NCBI RefSeq assembly: GCF_008704795.1
Contig: NZ_CP023690.1
Location: 372,001 to 436,000, forward strand
DNA: 64,000 nucleotides
Origin: Streptomyces spectabilis
GTDB taxonomy: Bacteria; Actinomycetota; Actinomycetes; Streptomycetales; Streptomycetaceae
Reading direction: 5' to 3'
Shown: piece by piece, positions 43,229-52,571 of the stretch
Position numbering within the stretch: position 1 is the stretch's first letter
How the letters are laid out: each line of letters begins with the position of its first letter
Notes under the pieces: model-generated
Seen by the model: only the letters and a program-made list of their open reading frames with translations
Told to the model about the DNA's origin: nothing
Databases searched by the model: none
Made by a program: the position numbers and the translations under genes

Positions 43229-43588
43229 TTACCTGAAGGATCTGATCTGGTAGTTGCCCGCCAGGTTTCCGGCCGTGCCGTTCTTGACCGAACCGATGCG
43301 GCCCTCGTACGACTTGCCCGTGTAGATCGTCTTGGTATTGCTGGTGCTGTTGGCCGCGGACGCGACGTTCAGACCGCTTCTGATGAAGCCGCAACCGATC
43401 GTGTCAGGAATGGCGGGAGTGGCCCACATACAGCGCCACCCCGTGTAGTCCTTGCCGCTGTAGATGCAGAAGTACGTCGTGGGACAGTTGGGCGCGGCTT
43501 TCGGTGCCGCGCTGGCCGAGGGGGCCAGGCCGACGGCCGCCAGGCCCGTGGCGGAGAGCATGGCCAGGGTGGTTAGAGAGCGACGCAT
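43229..43588 (-). CDS. Secreted peptidase inhibitor of family I36
   Basis: 119 residues. MRRSLTTLAMLSATGLAAVG then LAPSASAAPKA is a typical Sec signal peptide with an AxA-like cleavage site. The mature part is about 90 residues with Cys in NCPTTYFCIYSGKDYTGWRC and IGCGF, and a second half with NVASAANSTSNTKTIYTG and YEGRIGSVKNGT. This follows the beta-gamma-crystallin-like repeat of I36 metalloprotease inhibitors. ATG at 43588 has GGAAGGGAA upstream. Family assignment is good; its target protease is unknown. Confidence 0.82.
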   Translation of the reverse strand: MRRSLTTLAMLSATGLAAVGLAPSASAAPKAAPNCPTTYFCIYSGKDYTGWRCMWATPAIPDTIGCGFIRSGLNVASAANSTSNTKTIYTGKSYEGRIGSVKNGTAGNLAGNYQIRSFR

Positions 43589-43837
43589 GCTGGAGTTCCC
43601 TTCCAGTCGTCTTCACGTACCCACGTCCGTGGTTCCAGGGAGTATTCAGCGGGCCCGCGCGTTCTCGCGCGCCCCGGTGGGAGGAATGGCCCATACCTCC
43701 AGCAATCGTGGCTGACACGTGTTACTAGCGACGATCACGGGGATTGTGCGACACCTCGTGAGTTCTCCTGAGGCCTGTAGAGACCCCAACCTTGTGGCCA
43801 GGAGGTTCGCCCTCCGCGTGACCAACTCGCTGCCCAG

Positions 43838-44432
43838 CGGTCCTTGTTCACCTGGGCCAAACGGCAGGGGCTGATTTTCCGCAACCCCACCAGCCGAATC
43901 AAGGTCGGGCAGAACGAGTACGCCGTGCTGCAACTTCTCCTCCCCGAGCAGTTCAAGCACTTCGTCGCGGCTGCGTTGACGCCTGCGGCGCGGCTCGTCC
44001 TCGCCCTCGCGGCGGTCCACGCCGCCCGGGTCGCCCAGATCGCCGCCTTCGTGCTCGACGACGTCGATCTCGGCAACCGCCGGTCGACCATCGCCGGACG
44101 CGCCCGGCCTCTCGACGAACTCACCCTGAAGCTCCCTGACGGACTGGCTGGGCCACCGGCGTCGCCGGTGGCCGAGCACCGCGAACCTCCACCTGCGGAT
44201 CAACAACCAGACCGCCAACCCGACCGGCCGGTCCTGCAACCACTGGATAAGTGCTCTCATGCAAGGGCAAGGCGCCACGTTGGAGCGGCTTCGCGTTGAC
44301 CGAAGCCTCGAAGAAGCCCTGCCCCACGGGCCTGACCCACTCCATCTCGCGGAGGTCTTCGGGCTCGACGAGGAGACCGCGATGCGCTACGCGGACTCTC
44401 TCTGTACGAGCCCTACTGGAACAGGCCGCTGA
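43838..44432 (+). pseudogene. Decayed tyrosine recombinase (integrase)
   Basis: Fragments in successive frames: LFTWAKRQGLIFRNPTSRIK, LALAAVHAARVAQIAAFVLD, DDVDLGNRRSTIAGRARPLD in one, then a part with INNQTANPTG, and ATLERLRVDRSLEEALPHGP with DPLHLAEVFGLDEETAMRYA in another. This is the order of the core-binding and catalytic domains of a phage-type integrase. The start is missing and there are at least two frame changes. No attachment sites were found around it. Confidence 0.72.
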
Positions 44433-44739
44433 GTCGGGGTTCAACCGAGGTACGTGGCAAGGGAGGCACTGAGTAGATCCTGACGCGGCTTTACGCGTGG
44501 TCAGCACAGTGACGCCCCAGCAAACGCGTACATCTCGCTCGAAGCCGGAACGGTCCGCCGCAGGTCGCGACGATCACGGCCAGGGCTCCGTCGCGGTACA
44601 TCCGGTATCTACTGCGGTAGTTGGGAATGCGTCTCCGCGACCGCGCGACTGTCCGAATGCGGGTCTGCTGTGAGGGCTTGAGGGGAAGTGACTGTCGGCG
44701 CGATGCCGCCCAGGCCTGGTGCCAGCCTGTGTGGCTGGG
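44433..44739. other. Interval without recognised features
   Basis: Between the recombinase remnant and the dienelactone-hydrolase-like gene I find only short frames without codon bias. It probably contains more decayed element DNA and the transcription end of the minus-strand hydrolase gene, but no hairpin stands out. Confidence 0.4.
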
Positions 44740-45477
44740 TCATGCCCCCAGGTCGTGCGTCACGGGCAGGCACTCGGTGAGCAGGTCGACGACGTCGCGC
44801 CAGGCTCGCTGCGCGTGCTGTGGGTGGTAGCCGACGCCGGGGACAGTGCGGTGGTCGACCGGAGGGTGGTGGAAGGCGTGCAAGGCGCCGCCGTAGACCG
44901 TGAGGCGCCAGTCGACGCCCGCGTCCTGCATCTCAGCGGTGAACGCTTCCCGTTGTGCGGGCGGCATGATCGGGTCTTCCGACCCGACCCCGGCCCACAC
45001 CGGGCAGCGAATGCGTGCCGCCTCGCCCGGTCGGCCCGTGGTCAGTGCGTTGACGGTGCCGATCGCGCGCAGGTTGACGCCGTCGCGTCCCAGTTCCAGC
45101 CCGATGGCGCCCCCGGTGCCGTAGCCGACGGCGGCGATCCGGTCGGGGTCGGTCCGCGGTTCGGTGCGCAACACATCCAGCGCCGCGTGGCCGATGCCTC
45201 GCATCCGGTCGGGATCGGCGAGCAGTGGCATGCAACGGGCCAGCATCTCCTCGGGGTCGCTCAAATAGCGCCCGCCGTGCAGGTCGAAGGCCAGCGCTAT
45301 ATATCCCAGCTCGGCGAGAGCGTCGGCCCGGCGCCGCTCGACGTCGCTGAGCCCCGTGCCCTCCGGTCCGACCAGCACCGCGGGCCGGCGCCCGGCACCG
45401 GCCGGGAGCGCGAGGTGCCCGATCATCATCAGACCGTCGGCCGGGTATGCGACCGTACGCGTCGTAATCGTCGTCAT
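44740..45477 (-). CDS. Dienelactone-hydrolase family protein lacking the usual nucleophile
   Basis: 245 residues, alpha/beta-hydrolase of the DLH type. GHLALPAGAGRRPAVLVGPE starts the core. The nucleophile elbow reads AVGYGTGGAIGLEL, that is G-Y-G-T-G-G where active members have G-x-C/S-x-G-G. GVGSEDPIMPPAQREAF carries the acid Asp, and YGGALHAFHHP the His. With Gly in place of Cys or Ser it should not work by the normal mechanism; it may bind a ligand or use another residue. The ATG at 45477 has only a weak ribosome site. No clear operon partner. Confidence 0.82.
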   Translation of the reverse strand: MTTITTRTVAYPADGLMMIGHLALPAGAGRRPAVLVGPEGTGLSDVERRRADALAELGYIALAFDLHGGRYLSDPEEMLARCMPLLADPDRMRGIGHAALDVLRTEPRTDPDRIAAVGYGTGGAIGLELGRDGVNLRAIGTVNALTTGRPGEAARIRCPVWAGVGSEDPIMPPAQREAFTAEMQDAGVDWRLTVYGGALHAFHHPPVDHRTVPGVGYHPQHAQRAWRDVVDLLTECLPVTHDLGA

Positions 45478-46061
45478 GAGACTGGACTGTAGTGATCATC
45501 CAGCCCGGTCCGGCCGCTGTTCTGCCGCTGGCAGAGCAACACGGGTGCCCCTCGGACGGCGTCGGGAGTTCACCTTTGCCGCCCGGCACCCGCGCCTGAA
45601 TCGAAGAACTGCGGGCCGACCACAGCTCGACGCGGGCCGCCTGGCAGGCGCGGGCAGTGAGCAGGTCCAGATGCTGACTGAGCACAGCCACTCATGCCAA
45701 GGTCGCTACCGGTGGACCGTGGGGCCACTGCGGGGCGACACCGGCCTGAGGGTAGTGGAGTGCACACGCGTGGCAGCCGGTGGCGGCATCGGCGGTGATC
45801 GGCTGGGCCAGCGGCCAGAGCTGGCGGATGCCGTGCACCAGCTGGTCCATGCCGGTCACGTCACACACCGCCGGTCCGGCTCGACGAGCCTCAGTGCGGA
45901 CCCGTCGTTCTGGTGCTCGTCACAGCCACACATGCCGTCCTGCCTGACGCAACCCGTGCCGATGACCTGGGGTACTGGCCGCCCGCAACCCCTGCCCACC
46001 GAAAGCTCCGTGTGTCGGCCTCGTCAGCCCCACCGCTGCTCTGCGCTCCAACGGGGTTCGC
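45478..46061. other. Interval with a possible 55-residue frame
   Basis: A minus-strand frame at 45692-45859, from GTG, reads MDQLVHGIRQLWPLAQPITA then DAATGCHACALHYPQAG, with a CxxC, and has good codon bias. It may be a small gene or the end of a lost one; I do not recognise it. The rest of the interval shows no supported feature. Confidence 0.4.
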
Positions 46062-46749
46062 ATGCGCTGCCACACCACGCTCGCGCTCGTCCCGACCGCG
46101 CTCGCCACACCCCCCTGACGGGCTGCTCCAACGACAACTCCGGGTCGTCACACGCCTCACCGCAGACCAGCTCCGCGCCCGGGGGGGAAGACACCGCAGC
46201 CACCGCGCCGCTGTCCGCAGCCGCGCTCAACAGGCGGCTCCTGACCGGGAAGGACTCAGACCAGGACTACGCGGCGCAGGACGGAGCTCATCCAGCGCAA
46301 CGACGACGTCACGGTGGTCGGCTGCCCCGCGCTCGACAAGCTCGGCAGTGAGCGAGCGAGGCGCGAGCCTCACCTTTCCTCGCAGGGCGAAGACCGCCTT
46401 CACGTACAACGGGAGCAGCAGCTCCGAGGTGAGCGAGGAGCTGTACGGTGGCGCCGGGCGCACGCTCTCCGACGGCGTCGGCAAGATCTTCGACGCGATG
46501 GCCTCCCGCCCCACGTACCGAGTCGTCGCGGGCGCCACCGCCATCGGCATGACCACTCAGACGACCACCGCACCCGACCTCGGCATGGAGCAGTGGAGCT
46601 GGCTGCTCACGTACTCAGCGGGCGGGCAGCGCGCCGTCGTCAAGCAGACGGCGATCCGGACGGGGACCGTGATGGTCATCTTCTCCGGATCACCGGCCCT
46701 GGCCGACGCTCACGTGGGCAAAGCCCTGGCCAGAGCGCAAATGCAATAG
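46062..46749 (+). pseudogene. Decayed putative lipoprotein
   Basis: Parts of one protein lie in three frames. MRCHTTLALVPTALATPP is a leader; LTGCSNDNSGSSHASPQTSS, then SAAALNRRLLTGKDSDQDYA, gives a lipobox Cys and linker; and LIQRNDDVTVVGCPALDKLG continues it. The longest piece, from GASLTFPRRAKTAFTYNGSS to VMVIFSGSPALADAHVGKAL, is a complete-looking beta-rich domain. At least three frame changes separate them, so no full-length product can be made. Typical for a sensor-like Streptomyces lipoprotein; function unknown. Confidence 0.68.
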
Positions 46750-47447
46750 GCCTGCGTGTCCTGCGACGGTGCCCTTGTCTCTGCCCGGCAGGGCCAAGGC
46801 GCCGTCGTTTCGTCGGCTACCGCCAGTCGCGGCGGCCGTGACAGCAGTGCTTGCCGCCCATCAGGCCACGTCCATGCCCAGGTCTGATTCAGGTCGGCAG
46901 AAGGTGCACGCCTGGACGTTCGGGGGTTGGTGAAGGTGGCTCGGGCGTCATGGTCGGTGATCGGGTGTGATCGGTCTTCGATCATCGAGCAGTCGTCCGA
47001 GTGGATCACCGCAGGCCCGGGCCCGGTCGCGGTGCGCTTTTGCTGACGAGAAGCCAGACGTGCGGCGCTCGGCGCGAGAGGCAGCGTAGGAGGTGACTGC
47101 GGCCGGGCGCCGCGGATGCTGAGGCCGAGAGAGCCTTTGAGGTGGAGGCTGCTCGGCGCGGGCAAGGGCAGCACGTACAGCGTCGCGCTGGACGCGCAGC
47201 TAGATGGCCACGGTCTCCGTATCGGCGAGCTGCCTGTCGAGGTGTACGAATGTGACTGATCGAGATGGCTGTCTCCGGCTTGGACAGCCGACCTGGGCTT
47301 CAGCTGTGCAGTGGTCGCACCACTTGTCACCAGATGGGTCGACCTTGTTGTCATCTACTTCGAGTTATCACCCCAGTTGTCATGATGCGTGTGGGCGTTT
47401 CCGCAGGTCGCATGGCACAACGACTGGCGTGCGATAACTTGCCCGCC
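46750..47447. other. Interval with only a short coding remnant
   Basis: A plus-strand piece near 47150-47260 reads LLGAGKGSTYSVALDAQLDG then HGLRIGELPVEVYECD and stops; it looks like the end of a lost gene. The stretch 46960-47030 contains several overlapping GTGATC-type repeats. No start, promoter or terminator can be defended. Confidence 0.4.
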
Positions 47448-47996
47448 ATGACTGACCTGGGATCCGTCGCCTGGCCACCTGCCCCGATCAAGACCGAGCG
47501 GCTCGTGCTTCGCGAGCCCGAGGCCCGGGACCGTACGGTGTTCATCGAGCTGTTCACCTCGCCGGAGGTGGGCGCCTACATAGGCGGCCCTCGACCGCGT
47601 GATGAGTTAGAGCGCACGTTGCCTGAGACGCCCGAGAGGCGCCCCGGCCTTTTCGTGGTCGAGCTCGACGGAGCGATGATCGGCACCGTCGAGCTCAACC
47701 GGCGCGACCCGGAGCATCGGAGTCATGTCCGTCCGGATGCCGGGGAGGCCGAACTCGGCTATCTGTTCCTGCCAGAGGCATGGGGGCGCGGGTACGCGGC
47801 CGAGGCGTGCGCGGCGGCGCTCGGTTGGTTCGCCGACGCGCTTCCCGGCGAGCCGGTGGTGCTCTGCACCCAGACCGCCAACAATCTCTCGATGCGCCTC
47901 GCGGCAAAGTTGGGGTTCACCGAGGTGCAACGGTTCGAGGAGTGGGGTGCCGAACAGTGGATGGGCGCGTGGTCCCGCGTCACGCCGCCCGCTTGA
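47448..47996 (+). CDS. GNAT-family acetyltransferase
   Basis: 182 residues from ATG 47448. The N-terminal TERLVLREPEARDRTVFIEL is typical of RimJ/RimL-like enzymes. The acetyl-CoA loop is AWGRGYAAEACAAALGWFAD, and NNLSMRLAAKLGFTEVQRFE is motif B with the usual N-x-x-S-x-x-x-x-x-x-x-x-G-F pattern. It probably acetylates an amino group on a small molecule or protein N-terminus. A longer frame upstream is unlikely because codon bias drops. No partner gene. Confidence 0.87.
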   Translation: MTDLGSVAWPPAPIKTERLVLREPEARDRTVFIELFTSPEVGAYIGGPRPRDELERTLPETPERRPGLFVVELDGAMIGTVELNRRDPEHRSHVRPDAGEAELGYLFLPEAWGRGYAAEACAAALGWFADALPGEPVVLCTQTANNLSMRLAAKLGFTEVQRFEEWGAEQWMGAWSRVTPPA

Positions 47997-48287
47997 CCTC
48001 GTAGACCGCCAGACCGAATCAACTCAGCCAGTGACAGATTCCCTGCCCGACTGACAACTATCGCGCCCAGTCACAACGAGGATCGCTCGCAGGCTCGGCG
48101 GCCCCAACGGCAGATCGCCATATGCTCGATGATGGAGACGGCACAAGGACCTCAGCCACTCGTGAGCGTAAGTGCGCCTGCGGTGCAATGGGCGGACGCG
48201 GGATCGGCACCCGCTGACCTCTGACAAGTGATCTTGACCGTTCGCCAGGCGACTTTGACCACCCAGTTCAGGCCGATTCGTCCGTTC

Positions 48288-48482
48288 CTACTCGCCGCCA
48301 CTGGCGGTCCGGTTCCGACTCCGGCGCCGGTTCTTCTCGGAGCGACGCACCAACTCGCTCACGGCGAGCGTCACGGTCGCCACGCCGCGGGCCCAGCGAG
48401 GCCCGCCGCGCTCCGCCCACACCACACACGCACACCCGCCGACGCCGAGCACCAAGACGCCGAGCAGCACCAGGCCAACCAT
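48288..48482 (-). CDS. Small single-helix membrane protein
   Basis: 64 residues from ATG 48482, with GAGGTGGGAAC directly upstream, a good ribosome site. MVGLVLLGVLVLGVGGCACV is one membrane helix; the rest is Arg/Ser-rich and ends RRSEKNRRRSRNRTASGGE, so the tail should be cytoplasmic. I know no function. The ribosome site and charge layout make it a likely real gene despite its size. Confidence 0.55.
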   Translation of the reverse strand: MVGLVLLGVLVLGVGGCACVVWAERGGPRWARGVATVTLAVSELVRRSEKNRRRSRNRTASGGE

Positions 48483-49146
48483 GTTCCCACCTCTGCGTTC
48501 ATTCGTACGGTCCTACTGATCATCTCAGGCCGGGAAGGGGCCAACGGGATGTCCGACCACAACGGCGCCTGGCTCGCAGAGCGACCATCGGCGCAACAAT
48601 CTCGGCTGGCCCGCGCTCATCCGTCATCTCGCTCCGGGCGGCTTCGTGCACCCACTGACGCCGGAAGCCGACGCCGCCGCCACCACCCTCTTCCAACTGC
48701 TCGACGAGTTCCTGGAAGTACGTGACAGGAGCGACGGCCCTCTCAAGATCTACGGTGCCTTCCAGACATGGTTGAACGCCCAGAGCTGGTGTTGCTCGGA
48801 TCCGTTGCTACCGGACCAGGCCAATGACGACGGAACTGCGTGCGCCGACAGCTTGAGGGGGCCACGCCTGCACGAGGAGTCGGTCGTCGTAGGTGGGCCC
48901 AGCCCCGCCAGGCCAGGCTGACGCCAGTCTTCGCCATGCACGGAACGTGAGGTGCTGTGCCGTGCTCTGCGGCCGCCGGTAGCGCGCCACCGGCTGCCGC
49001 AGAGTCGAGCGAGGCCGCGGTGTGTGCGATCAGCTCGTAGGGACGCAAGGCCGAAGGAGGCGCGCCACAGGTAGCGGGCGCCGAATGTCGGCTCGGCCCA
49101 TGCCTGCCAGGCTGGGTCCTCAGGCGAAGGTACGGAGATAGCGAGC
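48483..49146. other. Interval with a gene fragment
   Basis: On the plus strand around 48594-48790 one frame reads NLGWPALIRHLAPGGFVHPL, TPEADAAATTLFQLLDEFLE and DGPLKIYGAFQTWLNAQ. It has good codon bias but no start and trails off, so it is probably the remains of a gene. Nothing else is supported up to the terminator of the exporter gene. Confidence 0.4.
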
Positions 49147-49173
49147 GGGGCCCGCCCGGCGAGGGCGGGCCCC
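49147..49173. terminator. Terminator of the first DHA2 exporter gene
   Basis: GGGGCCCGCCC (49147-49157) pairs with GGGCGGGCCCC (49163-49173) around a five-base loop. It begins ten bases after the minus-strand stop at 49183, the expected place for an intrinsic-type terminator. Confidence 0.8.
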
Positions 49174-49182
49174 GGTGGTGGG

Positions 49183-50628
49183 TCAGGCGGCCTTGACCGG
49201 CTTGGGCAGCCGGAACATCAGTGCCCACATCACCGCGAGAGCGGCGACGACGTACCAGACACTGCTGGCGAAGGCGCTGGTCACGATGGCGCCGTGGCTG
49301 CCCGCAGGGGCGTGGTCGAAGAACACCACAGAGGCCGCCGCGATACCGAGTGCGGTGCCGAGCTGCATGGCGGTGTTGAACAGCCCCGCCGCCGAGCCCG
49401 CGTCCTCATGGCCGACCTGGCCGAGGGTGAGACCGGCAAGCCCCGCGCCGACCACGCCGAAACCGGCCCCGACGAGGATCATCGGAGCGATGGCGGCCAC
49501 GAACGGCGTCTCGGTCTGCTGGGTGGAGACCAGCAGCTGGTAGCCGACCAGGGTGCAGGCGATCAGCACCGCTCCGGCCTGCGGCACGCGCCGCATGTGG
49601 CGGCCCGCCCACTTGGAGGCCAGCATGGCACCGGCCATACCGCCGGTGGAGATGGCGACGGATGCCGGGGCGAACTGCCCGGGCGTCAGGCCGAGGCCGG
49701 ACTGCATGAACAGCACCCACGTCAGCAGGAAGACACCGGAGACCAGGCCGAAGACCAGCTGTGCGGCGAGCCCGCCGGCGAATGCCTTGCTCTTGAAGAG
49801 CGACAGCGCCATCAGCGCCGAGCCGTCCTTGGAGGTCTTGGCGCGCTGCTGGGCCACGAACACGACCAGCACTACCACGCCTGCGGCGATCATGAGGAAG
49901 CTCCAGAGGGGCCAGTGCTTCTCGCCGCCCACGGTGAGCGGGTAGGCGATCAGCAGGAGACCCACGGAGGAGAGCAGCATGCCCAGCGGGTCCAGGCGCC
50001 TGGCCTGCTGGTCACGGGACTCCGGGAGGAACCGGAGGGCGAACAGCACGGTGGCCAGGCCGATCGGCAGGTTGATCAGGAAGATCGTCCGCCAGCCGAG
50101 ACCGGCGATGTCGGCGGCGGTCAGGACGGCGCCCAGGACGGGCCCGAGGACGCCGCCGAGCGACATGATCATGCCGTACATGCCGAACGCCTTGGCTTGT
50201 GACTCGCCCTGGAAGGTGACCGCGATGGTGGCCATGACCTGCGGCACCATCACTGCCGCTCCGGCACCCTGGAGGGCCCGCGCGGCGACCAGGAGGTCCG
50301 GGCCGGTCGCGATCCCGCACAGCAGCGACGCCACGGTGAACAGGGCCGTACCGGCGATGAAGACCCGCTTGCGCCCGAAGAGGTCACCTAGGCGCCCGCC
50401 GGTGATCAGGGCGAGGGCGAAGGTGAGGGTGTAGGCGGCGGGGATCCACTGCACCGCGGCGCTGGAGGCGCCGGTGTCCTCCTGGATGGAGGGCAGAGCG
50501 GTGTGGACGATCGAACCGTCGAGCGCGTTCATCAGCTCGGCGATCAGGATCACGACGAGCGTGATCGTGGCAGCACGGGCGGCCCCGGTGGGGCGTGGGT
50601 GGCCGGTGGTTTGGGTGTCGGTTGACAC
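49183..50628 (-). CDS. DHA2-family MFS drug exporter, intact copy
   Basis: 481 residues from GTG 50628 with AGGA upstream; about fourteen membrane helices. ELMNALDGSIVHTALPSIQ in helix 1, GGRLGDLFGRKRVF (motif A), ARALQGAGAAVMVP (motif B) and GPVLGAVLTAADIAGLGWRT (motif C) are all present, as in EmrB/QacA proton antiporters. Probable export of a toxic compound or antibiotic. It is a close relative of the broken copy at 52572-53937 and shares an upstream sequence element with it. Confidence 0.9.
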   Translation of the reverse strand: MSTDTQTTGHPRPTGAARAATITLVVILIAELMNALDGSIVHTALPSIQEDTGASSAAVQWIPAAYTLTFALALITGGRLGDLFGRKRVFIAGTALFTVASLLCGIATGPDLLVAARALQGAGAAVMVPQVMATIAVTFQGESQAKAFGMYGMIMSLGGVLGPVLGAVLTAADIAGLGWRTIFLINLPIGLATVLFALRFLPESRDQQARRLDPLGMLLSSVGLLLIAYPLTVGGEKHWPLWSFLMIAAGVVVLVVFVAQQRAKTSKDGSALMALSLFKSKAFAGGLAAQLVFGLVSGVFLLTWVLFMQSGLGLTPGQFAPASVAISTGGMAGAMLASKWAGRHMRRVPQAGAVLIACTLVGYQLLVSTQQTETPFVAAIAPMILVGAGFGVVGAGLAGLTLGQVGHEDAGSAAGLFNTAMQLGTALGIAAASVVFFDHAPAGSHGAIVTSAFASSVWYVVAALAVMWALMFRLPKPVKAA

Positions 50629-51065
50629 GGTGAAGATTCCTGTTCGCACACGGAAGGAGAAAGGGGACGGGGGCAGCCTGGGCATGCCCCCGCACGCCGT
50701 TCGGCACGACAGGGGAAAGCAGGGTGCAACGAACCCAGGCCATCAGGGAGCACCGCCGTCGAGGCATGCGTCAGCAGTCCGCCATCGCGGACAACCGGCA
50801 GAGCGCCTCAAAAGACGAGCGGCTACTTACTTGGCCTGGGGGATACGTCATCACCTCGGAACACAGCATCGGGCCCCAGAACGGGCACCGACGGAAATGT
50901 AATGGAACCACCACAGGCTAAAGCGGCAGCGGGCCTCCATGCAACGGAATAAATTCCGCTTGTGCCCGAGGCGGTGCAGCCTCTCTCCTCGGTGAGTACG
51001 TCATTCGCTCACCGCCCCCTTCGATCCGGAGGCGCGCCGTGCCGTTCGATCCGGAGGCGCGCGTC
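50629..51065. other. 5' region of the first DHA2 gene
   Basis: No gene seen. It contains the conserved 24-base element at 50834-50857 that recurs before the second exporter, and the dyad CGGAAT-AA-ATTCCG at 50945-50958. At its right end the 18-base TTCGATCCGGAGGCGCGC occurs twice, at 51020-51037 and 51045-51062, right behind the minus-strand gene that ends at 51064. Confidence 0.55.
50834..50857 (-). promoter_or_regulatory. 24-base element shared by both DHA2 genes, copy 1
   Basis: On the plus strand it reads CCTGGGGGATACGTCATCAC plus CTCG. It matches bases 54126-54149 with two differences. It lies 206 bases upstream of the exporter GTG. As the adjoining DNA is much less alike, this piece has been kept by selection or duplicated recently. 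It may be a regulator site or leader element. Confidence 0.6.
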
Positions 51066-51399
51066 AATCCTCGGATGCGGGTCGCAGACGGCTCAGCAAG
51101 CGCGCACTGTGGTGTCCGTAGTTCGGGTCATTGAGGGCTGCCGAGATGAAGTCGGTATGCACAAGAGGGCGTTTCAGGCGTACTTCGAGGCACCCGACGC
51201 AAAGGATGCTGTCCTCGGCGGCACCAGCGCATTCCCACACACCGTCGAGTACGGTGTACCACTCGTCAGGACCGTCGACGGGGGCGGTCGGCAATCCGCA
51301 GTCGTCACAAGGGAATTCGTTTCTCGGCGGAGGGCGCCGGGCTCCAGGCACCGCAGCGCGGATACGACTGAAGAGCCCGGGCGCCCATTTCTCCCGCAT
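51064..51399 (-). CDS. Small zinc-ribbon-like hypothetical protein
   Basis: 111 residues from the ATG at 51399, two bases behind the bL28 stop, with no ribosome site of its own, so it is probably translated by coupling. Two CxxC pairs (FPCDDCGLP and ILCVGCLEV) enclose DEWYTVLDGVWE, a likely zinc site. The rest is basic and Arg/Pro-rich. No known function. Its tie to a zinc-type ribosomal protein is worth noting. Confidence 0.68.
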   Translation of the reverse strand: MREKWAPGLFSRIRAAVPGARRPPPRNEFPCDDCGLPTAPVDGPDEWYTVLDGVWECAGAAEDSILCVGCLEVRLKRPLVHTDFISAALNDPNYGHHSARLLSRLRPASED

Positions 51400-51401
51400 G
51401 C

Positions 51402-51626
51402 TTACGCGGAGACGCGACGGTCCACCTTGCCCGCCTTGATGCAAGAGGTGCACACGTTCATGCGCAGGGGCGTCCCGTCCTTGACGGCCCGGACCGACTG
51501 AATGTTGGGGTTGAAACGGCGGCTTGACCGTCCCCGGACGTGCCGGCTCTGGGCGCGGGACCCGGAACGGGCCACGCGCTTGCCGAAGCTGGGCTGCTTG
51601 CTGCACACATCACACCGGCTGGACAT
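51402..51626 (-). CDS. rpmB: 50S ribosomal protein bL28, zinc-binding (C+) type
   Basis: 74 residues. C5-x2-C8 and C59-x2-C62 form the four-Cys zinc site of C+ type bL28; RSSRRFNPNIQSVR is the conserved core. Streptomyces usually has more than one bL28, with Cys-lacking forms made under zinc starvation. This one is alone, away from the usual rpmB/rpmG group, so it is probably an extra copy. The ATG has GGAGA upstream. No Zur-like site was seen in front of it. Confidence 0.87.
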   Translation of the reverse strand: MSSRCDVCSKQPSFGKRVARSGSRAQSRHVRGRSSRRFNPNIQSVRAVKDGTPLRMNVCTSCIKAGKVDRRVSA

Positions 51627-51870
51627 GATGTCTCCTTCTCGTTCAGATCATGGTGGGCAACGGCTCATGCGAGGGCCGGGCCGGGTTCAGATCCTTCCAA
51701 GGCCACGGCGACCCCCGAACCGGTTCCGGACCCGACACTTTTCGCTGCCACCGGGCTGACCAGCGGGTTTTAAAGGCTTCAGAGGGTGTCGTACGGGTGC
51801 CATGAAGGTGAAACGCATGGTTCCTCGTGCAGATTGCACTCGGGAGGCGCGGCGGCGGAGGTGGTTTACG

Positions 51871-52476
51871 TCAGATCCAGCCGCGGGCGGAGGATGCGCG
51901 TATGGCCTCGATGCGGTTGCGTGCCCCGACCTTGCGGTTGATGGCGGCCAGGTTGTTGCGGACCGTTCCGGGTGAGAGATGCAGGATCTCGGCGATCTCT
52001 GGGGGTGTGTGTCCGCGCGCGGCCAGACGGAGAAGGTCGGTGTCGCGTTCGCTGAGCGGGTTGTCGGGGGCGTGCAGGGCGTCGGTGACCAGCCGCGGGT
52101 CCAGGACGCGGTCACCGCGTGCGACCTTGCGGACGGAGTCGGTCAGTTCGTTGACCGATACGCCTTTGCTCATGAACCCTTCGACCCCTACCTCCAGGGC
52201 AGTTCGCAGGGCACTGGCGCGTTCCGGCGTGGTCAGGATGGCGATGCGGCAGCGGGGCAGGGCGGCTTTGAGCTGCGTCGCGGCCGAGATCCCGTCCAGG
52301 CCGGGGAGGTGGGCGTCGAGGAGCGCCACCGTTGGGCGGGTGCGGAGGGCGTTCGGCACGATCTCGTCGCCTCGCGGTACCTGCGCGACCACCTGCATGC
52401 CGGGTTCCGACGCGAGGACGACAGACAGTGCTTCGCGCGTCAGTCGCAGGCCGTCGGCGATCAACAATCGGATCAT
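51871..52476 (-). CDS. NarL/FixJ-type response regulator
   Basis: 201 residues. The receiver domain has LLDAHLPGLDG with the phosphate-accepting Asp and FMSKG with the conserved Lys, but the acidic pair near the start is reduced to one Asp (IADGLR). The C-terminal LuxR helix-turn-helix is NPLSERDTDLLRLAARGHTP then PEIAEILHLSPGTVRNNLAA. No sensor kinase is adjacent. The ATG is preceded by a seven-base C tract and has a poor ribosome site. It may control the exporters on both sides; that is inference. Confidence 0.87.
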   Translation of the reverse strand: MIRLLIADGLRLTREALSVVLASEPGMQVVAQVPRGDEIVPNALRTRPTVALLDAHLPGLDGISAATQLKAALPRCRIAILTTPERASALRTALEVGVEGFMSKGVSVNELTDSVRKVARGDRVLDPRLVTDALHAPDNPLSERDTDLLRLAARGHTPPEIAEILHLSPGTVRNNLAAINRKVGARNRIEAIRASSARGWI

Positions 52477-52571
52477 GGGGGGGGCGGTTGTTCCTCGTTG
52501 GCGGGTGACAGTAGTGGGTGGGGTCGGCGGCTCACCTGGGGCACGGACGTTGCTGCCCGGGCCCCAGAGGG

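Noticed and set aside
43838..44432. An integrated element with attachment sites around the recombinase remnant
   Set aside because: No tRNA gene and no direct repeats fitting attL/attR were seen on either side, and the recombinase is broken.
51627..51870. A Zur-binding site before the zinc-type bL28 gene
   Set aside because: No sequence close to the TGAAAATGATTTTCA-type consensus was found, and C+ forms are not expected to be Zur-repressed.
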